DNA of 17,850 bases from Isotricha intestinalis. Its lineage: Eukaryota; Ciliophora; Litostomatea; Vestibuliferida; Isotrichidae. The stretch is taken from contig JAJJLU010000821.1 in NCBI GenBank assembly GCA_023807065.1, forward strand, positions 1-17,850, written 5' to 3'. Position 1 is the stretch's first letter. Each line of letters begins with the position of its first letter. Positions 7,021-14,144 of the stretch are shown piece after piece. Made by a program: the position numbers and the translations under genes. Below the pieces are notes generated by a model. It had not been told where the DNA came from. It saw only the letters and a program-made list of their open reading frames with translations, and did not search any database.

Positions 7021-8853
7021 ATGGAAATAAAATTTAAAATTCTTGATATTTTTCCTTCAATCAAAGAATTATCTAAAGATAATGATTTAATAATTAATAT
7101 TAATGAGTTAGAATATAATCTGAAAGAAATTTTGAATAAAGATTTATTAATTAATGTTTCATCATATTTATATATTTTAATTAAAAAAGAATTTACAAAT
7201 CAAATTATAGGAGAAGGTAAAATAGAATTAACTAAAATTGCAAGGATTAATTTAAATAAACCAATAATAAACTGGATAAATTTAACAAAAGATAAAAAAA
7301 AGAAAAATGTAAATAATATCCAAAAATCAGATTTAATAAGTAATATATTTGATTTTCTAAAAATCAAAATTCAAATAATCATTATTAAAAATAAAACATC
7401 TTTTATTCCAATTGAATATTTTAACAAAATTCCAATAAATAAAGAAATAACTAAACCAAAATCACCAATATTAACAAAAGTCACTTCAATATTTCAAAAT
7501 AATTCTTTATTAAAAAATTATAATACTCAATCTCCTTTATACAAAAATAAACAAAAAAAAACTAAATCAATTTCTTTTATAAAAAACAATAATAACAAAA
7601 GCTTTCAAAATATTAACAATCAACAAGATAATTGTCCTAATAATAATGAAATAAAAAAGTTAAATCACCATAAGACTTCTAAATCTTTTATTACTGAGAA
7701 TATCAACTTTGATAAAATTCCAAATAAAAATTTTCAAAATCAAACACAAAAAAAAACAATTAGCTCAAAAATTATAAAAAATTTAGGGGAAAATTTATTA
7801 AAAAATGATGATAAAAATATAGAAGAATTTCGGATTGATAATAATGAAATAAAAGAAATTCAAAATTTTAATCACAATAATTATTTTTATGATATGAATA
7901 AAAAAAGTCAATATTTTAAAAATAATATTAAGGATGAATCCATAGAAAAAACAATACAAAAAACAAATAAAAATATAATAAATGATAATTTAAATAATAA
8001 AAATGAAAAAGAAAATATTGAAAAAAAAAATGATATAGAAGATGATAAAATTGAAACTTATTCAGAAAAAAAAGAAAATATAGAAAATGAAAATATTGAA
8101 AGTCCTATTGATGAAGACTTTTTAACATTAAAAAATGATTTTGAAATTTTTTATACAAAAGAATATTTAGATGAGATTAATAATGATTTGATTAATTTAG
8201 AAATTGAATTATGTTTAGAAAAAATTTTTGAATTAATCTTATGTTATCATAAAACTTTAAAACAGCATGAAAAGGAAAATGAAAATGAAGAAAAAAAAAT
8301 AAAAAATTATATTTCTGAAAATAAAGCTTTAAAAAAACAAATAATAAAAATTAAAAGATTAAATGAAATAAATGAAAATCAAAAAGATTATATTCAAATT
8401 AAAAAAAAATTAAAAGAAAAAATAATAAAAATATTTAAACAAGATAAAGAATATGAAATAAATATTTTAAAAAGTATTTTTTCAAATGAAAAAATAAGAA
8501 ATAATGAAAAATTAAAGAGTATATTTTCTCAAATAATATTAAACTCTAGAAATAAAATTAAAGACTCAAAAACAAAAAAAATTTTAAAAAAATTATTTCC
8601 AAATTATATAAATTCCAAAAAGAAAAACTTACAAATAGAAACAATACCCAAAGTTTCAAGTAAAAAATTATTTTCAAAAGGAATAAAAAATTCATATGAA
8701 TCAAATAAGGAAAAAAGAAACAAATCAAATAATTCATCATCAATAAATTCAATTACATTTACAAATGATACAAAAACAAAAATTCCTCAAAGAAAATTAA
8801 ATTCTTCTGGAACAATCACAATTTCAAATTCAAATGATTTTAAATTTACATAA
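7021..8853 (+). CDS. Lys/Asn-rich protein with possible degenerate C2-like N-terminus
   Basis: This 610-residue protein is not assigned to a family. The first 125 residues look folded: alternating hydrophobic strands (2-10, 42-54), then IIGEGKIELTKI at 62-73, a W-x-x-L at 85-88 and a closing strand at 112-122. That order resembles the second half of a C2 domain (strand, 'IG-x-G-x-I-x-L', 'W-x-x-L', strand). No calcium-binding Asp pattern is seen, so any C2 fold would be non-calcium-binding. Residues 130-360 are low-complexity Asn/Lys sequence. Residues 365-530 look mostly helical, with likely coiled coil at 405-470, followed by a Ser/Lys-rich basic tail. A C2 head plus coiled coil occurs in several ciliary and centriolar proteins, but this is only an analogy. 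The start follows the repeat-rich divergent region; stop TAA. Confidence 0.75.
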   Translation: MEIKFKILDIFPSIKELSKDNDLIININELEYNLKEILNKDLLINVSSYLYILIKKEFTNQIIGEGKIELTKIARINLNKPIINWINLTKDKKKKNVNNIQKSDLISNIFDFLKIKIQIIIIKNKTSFIPIEYFNKIPINKEITKPKSPILTKVTSIFQNNSLLKNYNTQSPLYKNKQKKTKSISFIKNNNNKSFQNINNQQDNCPNNNEIKKLNHHKTSKSFITENINFDKIPNKNFQNQTQKKTISSKIIKNLGENLLKNDDKNIEEFRIDNNEIKEIQNFNHNNYFYDMNKKSQYFKNNIKDESIEKTIQKTNKNIINDNLNNKNEKENIEKKNDIEDDKIETYSEKKENIENENIESPIDEDFLTLKNDFEIFYTKEYLDEINNDLINLEIELCLEKIFELILCYHKTLKQHEKENENEEKKIKNYISENKALKKQIIKIKRLNEINENQKDYIQIKKKLKEKIIKIFKQDKEYEINILKSIFSNEKIRNNEKLKSIFSQIILNSRNKIKDSKTKKILKKLFPNYINSKKKNLQIETIPKVSSKKLFSKGIKNSYESNKEKRNKSNNSSSINSITFTNDTKTKIPQRKLNSSGTITISNSNDFKFT

Positions 8854-8969
8854 AATTAAAATATATACATATAAATATTTTATATATTAATTTTTATATT
8901 TAGAATAATTTCAAAACTAAAATTATTAATATTCATTTGAAAAAATAAAATTTAAAAATAAAAAGAAGA

Positions 8970-10676
8970 ATGGAAGATATTTCAATGCCAAATCCAAATC
9001 CAATAACTAACACAAGCATTAATTACAGTAATATTGGTCATCAATATGGTTATTCAATGGATATAAATCCAAGAAATGAAGAAATGTTAAAGTTAAAAGA
9101 TGAAAAAATAAGAATGTTAAATCAAAAATTAAAAACCTTTCAAAAAGTAAATCAAGATCAAAGTCAACAAATCAATGCTCAAGATAATTTAATAATTGAT
9201 TATAATTCATTAAATAAAAATTACTTAGAATTAGAAGCTGAATTAAACTGTTTAAGAACAGAGAATATGAAATTAAAAGAACAAGTAGCAAATAAAAATA
9301 ATATTATATCTGAATATGTTAAAGGATTTGAAGAATCTTCAAATAAATTTCAAATATTTAATGATAAAAATTCAAGTTTAAAATTAAAAAATGATGAATA
9401 TGAATCTAAATTAAAAATTTTACCTTCTTTATTGAAAAAAAATAATGAATTAAATTTAAAATTATCGAATTATGAAAATAAAATAGAAGAAATTAAACAA
9501 GAATTTATTAAAAAGGAAGAATTATATAAAGTTAAATATGAAAATAATGAAAGAAATCAAACTTTTTCAATTAAACAATATGAATATGAAATTGATGAAT
9601 TGAAAAATGAAATTGAAAGAGTAAAAACAGAATTAGAAAACCAGAAAAAACAAAATGAAGATTTATCTGAAAAAGACTATGACAAAGAAACAGATTATGA
9701 TAAAAAATCATCTGATAAATTAAAAGAAAATGATAGATTAGCAAATACAATTTTACAATTAAAAGAAACAATAAATGAAAATATTTTAAATTATGATAAT
9801 GAAAATAAAAGTTCAAAACAATTAATTGATAAATTACATAATGATATAGATAATTTAAATCAAGATTTAAAAAGTAGAGATGATCAAATAATAACTTTAA
9901 ATGAAGCTGTTATTGAATTTGATAATGCAATGAAATCAAGTGAAAATGAGTTAAAAAGTAGAGAATTGATAATTAATAATTTAAATGAAGAAAAAGAAAA
10001 ATTACAAAAACAATTGAATGATAAACAAATGGATTTTGTTCAATTTCAAAATTCATCTCAGCAAATAATAGATATATTACATAAAAAATTATTAAATTTA
10101 GATAAAGAAAAAAATAATTTAGTGGAAAATCAAAATACAAATGATAATCAAATATCAGTTTTACAAGAACAATTAAATCAATTTGAAATAAATACTCAAT
10201 CAAATAAAAATGAATGTGATAAAATTGATAAACAATACAATGATTTAGTTAAAGCAATTAATATTAAAGATAAAGAATTTCAAGATAAATTCATGCAATT
10301 AAATTTAATAAGAGAGAAAAGAAGAAATGATATGGAAAATTTAAAATCTAAATATGAGAAAAAAATTCAATCTTTAACATTAAATAATAATGAATTGAAT
10401 TCAAGAATAAATAATTTGATTAATTCTTTAATTGCTTTAAAAGATTATGCAATGAGTATTGAAAGAAATTTAAATGAAGCAAATAATCTTAATATTATGA
10501 ATTCTTCTATGTATTCTAATGTGGCACTTTCTTGTTGTGGAAATTGTAATAATTGTGGTTTTTCTACTGGAAGAAATAATCAAGATAGTGAAGATTTAAT
10601 TAAAGAAATGAAAAGTATGATTAATAGAATTGATTCGAATATAATGAGTAAAAATACTTTGGATCAAACTTATTAA
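8970..10676 (+). CDS. Long coiled-coil protein with C-terminal Cys cluster
   Basis: This 568-residue protein begins with an Asn/Pro-rich segment of about 35 residues. From about residue 37 to 505 it is nearly continuous heptad-type sequence rich in Leu, Lys, Glu, Asn and Gln, with a likely break at 232-250 (acidic/Lys-rich, two D-Y-D-K copies). After the coil comes CCGNCNNCG at 522-530, in which Cys523, Cys526 and Cys529 form CxxCxxC. A short helix follows at 540-556. The long rod suggests a structural or tethering protein (cytoskeletal, basal body or Golgi). Coiled coils match each other by composition, so similarity alone cannot name it. It lies 116 bases after the previous stop on the same strand; a small hairpin and T-tract follow its own stop. 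Confidence 0.8.
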   Translation: MEDISMPNPNPITNTSINYSNIGHQYGYSMDINPRNEEMLKLKDEKIRMLNQKLKTFQKVNQDQSQQINAQDNLIIDYNSLNKNYLELEAELNCLRTENMKLKEQVANKNNIISEYVKGFEESSNKFQIFNDKNSSLKLKNDEYESKLKILPSLLKKNNELNLKLSNYENKIEEIKQEFIKKEELYKVKYENNERNQTFSIKQYEYEIDELKNEIERVKTELENQKKQNEDLSEKDYDKETDYDKKSSDKLKENDRLANTILQLKETINENILNYDNENKSSKQLIDKLHNDIDNLNQDLKSRDDQIITLNEAVIEFDNAMKSSENELKSRELIINNLNEEKEKLQKQLNDKQMDFVQFQNSSQQIIDILHKKLLNLDKEKNNLVENQNTNDNQISVLQEQLNQFEINTQSNKNECDKIDKQYNDLVKAINIKDKEFQDKFMQLNLIREKRRNDMENLKSKYEKKIQSLTLNNNELNSRINNLINSLIALKDYAMSIERNLNEANNLNIMNSSMYSNVALSCCGNCNNCGFSTGRNNQDSEDLIKEMKSMINRIDSNIMSKNTLDQTY

Positions 10677-10694
10677 ATAATAATTTTTATTATT
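10676..10694 (+). terminator. Hairpin and T-tract at the stop codon of the coiled-coil gene
   Basis: AATAATAA and TTATTATT form perfect 8-base arms around TTT, starting at the last base of the stop codon, and T bases continue to 10700. The arms are A/T only, so chance is a serious alternative. A 3'-end role is speculative. Confidence 0.2.
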
Positions 10695-10921
10695 TTTTTT
10701 TGGTTAAATTTTATTTGATTTTTTAAAAATTATTCATATAAATGAATAGTAAAAATGAATAATTGTTTTATTTATTTCAAATTATTGAAATAATATTTAT
10801 TCCAAATTTAAAGATTGTTTAAGGTGAATAATTTCTATAAAAAGTTTTATTTTCTTAGTAATTTTCAGATAATTTGTTTGTACTTTAATTCTTGTTATTA
10901 TGAAAATAAGAAGATAAACAG

Positions 10922-10949
10922 ATTTAAATTATAAAATTTAAATTATAAA
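10922..10949. repeat. Perfect 14-base tandem duplication
   Basis: ATTTAAATTATAAA is present twice, head to tail with no gap. It probably reflects a replication-slippage event in A/T-rich intergenic DNA. Confidence 0.8.
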
Positions 10950-11013
10950 AGTTCATTGAAAGAAAAAAAATCAAATTTATAAAACCAAAATTAGTATCAT
11001 TTTTTTTATAAAA

Positions 11014-11040
11014 ATATATTTTTTATTATAAAAAATATAT
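11014..11040. repeat. A/T inverted repeat, 11-base stem
   Basis: ATATATTTTTT and AAAAAATATAT flank a 5-base centre. There are no G or C bases in the arms, so it may be chance; it could extrude as a hairpin. Confidence 0.5.
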
Positions 11041-11369
11041 CTGTTTCAATTTTTTATTTTTATTCAAATTAATAACAAATTTTTCTTCTATTTTTTATCA
11101 AAAATATTCTACATCCCAACCATGCTTTATACAAACTCAAATTTTTGTATCTTTATATTTAAATTATTTTTTTTTGAGTTTAATTAAATAAATTCATTAT
11201 TTTTATAATTTTATCAAAATAATCAATTTTTATAAAAAGAAAACAAATTCTTATAACACCAAAATATTTTGAATAATTGTTTATATTTCTCTTTTTAATT
11301 GCTTTATTTATTAAATTTTTTTTTAAATTATTGTTTATACATAATTAATTTATTTTATTTAATTATTTT

Positions 11370-12200
11370 ATGAATCATTCTAAAGATAATTATGATTATG
11401 ACAAAAATTCAATAAATAGTGATGTTTCTGCAAATACGGATTTAAAAGTTTTTCATGGAGCTATCAATGGAAACACTTATTTACCAGATTTAAATTCAAA
11501 AATTGTTTTTCAACACAATAAAATTTTGAATAATGAAAATAAAAATTCAAATCTGAATGAAAAATTCAATGATAAATTTAATCTTGATGATTCAAATAAT
11601 AAAAAAAAGGAAAAAAATGTAAATTCCAATATTAAAGCTCTTCATGGGAATATATTTAATTTATTTTCTCAAAATAAAAATAATGAGAATGAAAAATATA
11701 ATATCAATAATAACAATTTAGTAAATAATTTAAATGATAATAAAGAACATAATTCAGAACTTTTATCATTTAGAAATGAAACAGATATAATTGATCATAC
11801 AGTGAATACAAATATAAATATAAAAAATAATTTAAAAAAAGAAGAAATGAAACTACAATTATTACAAAAATTCAAAGATGTTACTTTTGAAGATAAAGAA
11901 GTTATTAATCAGGGTTCTGTAAAAATTTTCGAAGCTGAAAATAAAAAATCTACTAATTCTTATAGAACTATGACTAATTCTCAAAGTATATTTAAAGTTT
12001 CTACTATTGAAAAAGGAATTGCATTACTTGTTAATAGTGATGATTGTATTTTTACTTTACCAACTTTTTTACTTCCTAAAAATATTAAAATTGGTAATAA
12101 TTATACTTTTTTTATTCAAGAAATAAATAAGAATATGCAAGATAAACATAAAATTGCTCTTTCACAGAAAAGTTATCTAAAAAATTATTCAGAAAAATAA
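11370..12200 (+). CDS. Asn-rich protein with small C-terminal beta-type domain
   Basis: This 276-residue protein is not assigned to a family. Residues 1-155 are Asn/Asp/Lys-rich and probably disordered. They hold a twice-occurring short motif: LKVFHGAINGN at 25-35 and IKALHGNIFNL at 89-99. A likely helix covers 156-171. The C-terminal part, about 206-264, is different: few Asn, strong alternation of hydrophobic residues, and the sequence FTLPTFLLPKNIKIGN at 228-243. The layout, strand pair then L-P-x-x-L-L-P-x-x-I-x-x-G, recalls small beta-barrel domains such as bacterial DUF3006, but I would not name it on that. The HG motif may be a linear binding site, since it lies in disordered sequence. 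It ends TAA, 445 bases before the peptidase gene. Confidence 0.7.
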   Translation: MNHSKDNYDYDKNSINSDVSANTDLKVFHGAINGNTYLPDLNSKIVFQHNKILNNENKNSNLNEKFNDKFNLDDSNNKKKEKNVNSNIKALHGNIFNLFSQNKNNENEKYNINNNNLVNNLNDNKEHNSELLSFRNETDIIDHTVNTNINIKNNLKKEEMKLQLLQKFKDVTFEDKEVINQGSVKIFEAENKKSTNSYRTMTNSQSIFKVSTIEKGIALLVNSDDCIFTLPTFLLPKNIKIGNNYTFFIQEINKNMQDKHKIALSQKSYLKNYSEK

Positions 12201-12645
12201 GGAAATTAATTTATATATTGTATTTAATTAATTGTATATTTAATTAAAAATATAAATAAATTTGTCATAGTATCATAAAATATAATCAAACATATATTTT
12301 TAGAGTGTTCTTTATATATTTTGAATAAATAGAACTTTTTTCCAAAAATATAACAAATTATCATTTCAATTTCTTTTATTTATATTATTTCAATTGTGTA
12401 TCATTGTTTAAAATCCATTTTCAATTAAATATTTTAATGTTTATATCAAATGACTGTATATTATCTTTCAATATTTTATTATTAAATATTATTTTTTTAT
12501 GGTATTATTAGATTTATGGTTTTATTTTATTTATATTAGATTTAAAGTTTTAATATAATTTCTTATTCTTTAAAGAATAATTTTTATTTAAAAACAATTT
12601 GAATGTATTTAAATATAATTAAATCAAAAAAAAAAATAATTAAAA
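12201..12645. other. Intergenic region upstream of the M20 peptidase gene
   Basis: These 445 bases hold no gene that I can see. TATTAGATTTA followed by a GTTTTA-containing stretch is repeated near 12505-12525 and 12533-12554. An 18-base palindrome at 12563-12580 is listed separately. The last 35 bases before the start codon are A-rich, as at the other genes. Confidence 0.55.
12563..12580. promoter_or_regulatory. Perfect 18-base palindrome upstream of the M20 gene
   Basis: TTATTCTTTAAAGAATAA reads the same on both strands without a spacer. It lies 65 bases before the ATG at 12646. It could be a site for a dimeric DNA-binding protein in the core promoter. In DNA this A/T-rich, chance cannot be excluded. 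Confidence 0.35.
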
Positions 12646-14064
12646 ATGGATAAAAATTCTCTTTTCAAATATGTGAATAAATCCTTTAATTCCTACCTTC
12701 TTCCAAATTTAATGAACTTCGTTCGAATACCAAACACAAGTACAGAATTTGATCCAGACTGGAAAGAAAACGGTCTTTTATTAAAAGCATGTAATAGTGT
12801 AATAAATTATGCAAAATCTCTAAATATAAAAGGAGCAGAAATAACTCTTCTACAAGATGAAGGACATACTCCATTTATATTAATAGATATTCCCTCAACA
12901 AGACAAAACGATACTCGCTCAATTTTATTGTATGGTCACGTAGATAAACAACCAGAAGGAGTAGGATGGGATAAGGATAAATCAGCAACAAAACCTGTAA
13001 TTGAAAATGGTAGATTATATGGTAGAGGAACTGCTGATGATGGTTATGCTTCTTTCTCAGTTTTAACTGCTATTAAATGCTGTCAAGATCATGACTGTTT
13101 ATTACCTAGAATTATTTGCATTTTTGAAAGCAATGAAGAATCTTCTGAAGAGGATTTGCATCATTATTTTGAAAAGTTAATGCCTTTCTTTGGAGATAAT
13201 ATTAGCTTGTTTTGCTGTATTGATTTAGGATGCTTAGATTATGATAGAATGTGGGTTGTTAATTGTATTAGAGGAGTTGTTGATTTTGATGTGGAAATTA
13301 CTACCTTGAATAGTGATTATGATTCTAATTATATTAAAGGGGTTATTCCTGATAATTTCACTATATTAAGGAAATTAATTGATATGATTAGAGATGAAAA
13401 TGGAAATTTTTTAATCCCAGAATTAGTTTTATCTGAAGATGATATTCCAAAAGAAAGATTAACTGAATTAAAACAAGCTGCTGATAAATTAGGTAATGAT
13501 TTTATTAAGCAAATTCCATTATATGAAAAAACACAACCAATGGAAACAGAAATATATAAATTATTATTTAATAATATATGGAAAGTGAGTATGATTTTAA
13601 AAGGAGTTGATGGAATTCCGGATAATAAAAATGAAGGAAATATAATGACAAAAAGCGTAACTGCAAAACTTCAATTAAGACTTCCTCCTTTAATTAATGG
13701 TGAAGAAGCTATGAAAAAAATTATAGAAAAATTAACAAAAAACACACCATTTAATGCTAAAGTTGAAGTTAAAATTGCTGGAAGTGTGAGTGATGGCTGG
13801 AATGGAAAAGGTTTTTCTGATAGAACTAAAAACATATTTAATTATGCCAGTCAAATTGGTTTTGGAAATGGGTTTGCTAATAAGTTTGGAGGTGGCTCTG
13901 TTCCTTTTATTAGATATTTTGAAAATAAATATCCTAATACGGATATTGCTAATATTGGACTTTTAGGATATGAATGTAATGAACATGGACCTAATGAAAG
14001 CTTAAATTTAGAAGCTTGTAAAAAATTCATTGCTGCAATGGCAATTTTGTTAAGTGAATTTTAA
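12646..14064 (+). CDS. M20 family zinc metallopeptidase, bacterial-type subgroup
   Basis: This is a 472-residue di-zinc hydrolase of family M20 (carnosinase/ArgE/DapE fold), likely a cytosolic di- or aminoacyl-peptidase; no signal peptide is seen. All catalytic positions can be placed. LLYGHVDKQPEG at 94-105 gives His98 and Asp100. GRGTADDGYA at 126-135 gives the bridging Asp131. SNEES gives catalytic Glu164 and metal-binding Glu165. CIDLG gives Asp193, and NEHGPNES gives His447. GGGSVPF (415-421) is the substrate-carboxylate loop. The inserted lid/dimerisation domain covers about 210-380. In the wording of these motifs (YGH-x-DKQP, G-x-ADDGY) it matches a subgroup I know mainly from bacteria rather than animal CNDP enzymes. 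The lid-domain His expected near 226 is Asp (D226-S-N). Full length for the family; stop TAA. It has fewer Asn runs than its neighbours, as expected of a compact enzyme. Confidence 0.9.
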   Translation: MDKNSLFKYVNKSFNSYLLPNLMNFVRIPNTSTEFDPDWKENGLLLKACNSVINYAKSLNIKGAEITLLQDEGHTPFILIDIPSTRQNDTRSILLYGHVDKQPEGVGWDKDKSATKPVIENGRLYGRGTADDGYASFSVLTAIKCCQDHDCLLPRIICIFESNEESSEEDLHHYFEKLMPFFGDNISLFCCIDLGCLDYDRMWVVNCIRGVVDFDVEITTLNSDYDSNYIKGVIPDNFTILRKLIDMIRDENGNFLIPELVLSEDDIPKERLTELKQAADKLGNDFIKQIPLYEKTQPMETEIYKLLFNNIWKVSMILKGVDGIPDNKNEGNIMTKSVTAKLQLRLPPLINGEEAMKKIIEKLTKNTPFNAKVEVKIAGSVSDGWNGKGFSDRTKNIFNYASQIGFGNGFANKFGGGSVPFIRYFENKYPNTDIANIGLLGYECNEHGPNESLNLEACKKFIAAMAILLSEF

Positions 14065-14094
14065 GATTTTTTTATTTATAGGAAATTAAGTATG

Positions 14095-14119
14095 AAAAAA
14101 TAATATTTAATTATTTTTT
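14095..14119 (+). terminator. A/T hairpin with T-tract after the M20 gene
   Basis: AAAAAATAAT and ATTATTTTTT are 10-base arms around a 5-base loop, 30 bases after the peptidase stop and within the 80-base gap before the next start. One further T follows. It may mark a 3' end, but simple A/T composition could produce it by chance. Confidence 0.2.
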
Positions 14120-14144
14120 TGCATATGTAAATTTATTATTTTTA

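Larger units (their letters stand above)
10677..11369. other. Intergenic region, no gene seen, several small repeats
   Basis: These 693 bases lie between two + genes. I see no open frame of note, no tRNA and no known RNA motif. A 14-base unit (ATTTAAATTATAAA) is perfectly duplicated in tandem at 10922-10949. An 11-base A/T stem with 5-base loop lies at 11014-11040. A locally richer island, about 11110-11140 (around ACATCCCAACCATGC), stands out from the A/T background without matching anything I know. Confidence 0.55.

Noticed and set aside
8970..9100. Possible CM1-like (gamma-tubulin recruiting) motif near residues 38-58 of the coiled-coil protein
   Set aside because: LKDEKIRMLNQKLK lacks the characteristic spacing and aromatic residues of CM1; generic coiled coil explains it.
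2575..12645. CRISPR arrays, insertion sequences or transposon genes in the spacers
   Set aside because: No regularly spaced identical repeats of CRISPR size, no transposase or reverse-transcriptase frame and no target-site duplications were seen. The repeats found are short and degenerate.
12719..12731. Sequence GTTCGAATACC resembling a tRNA B box
   Set aside because: It lies inside the M20 gene and encodes the conserved FVRIPN segment. No A box, acceptor pairing or cloverleaf can be drawn around it.
12646..14064. Higher G+C in the M20 gene as evidence of recent transfer
   Set aside because: Parts of the MKS1 gene are similarly less A/T-rich. The difference follows from conserved Gly/Ala/Asp/Cys-rich protein sequence versus Asn/Lys low complexity, so it does not show foreign origin.
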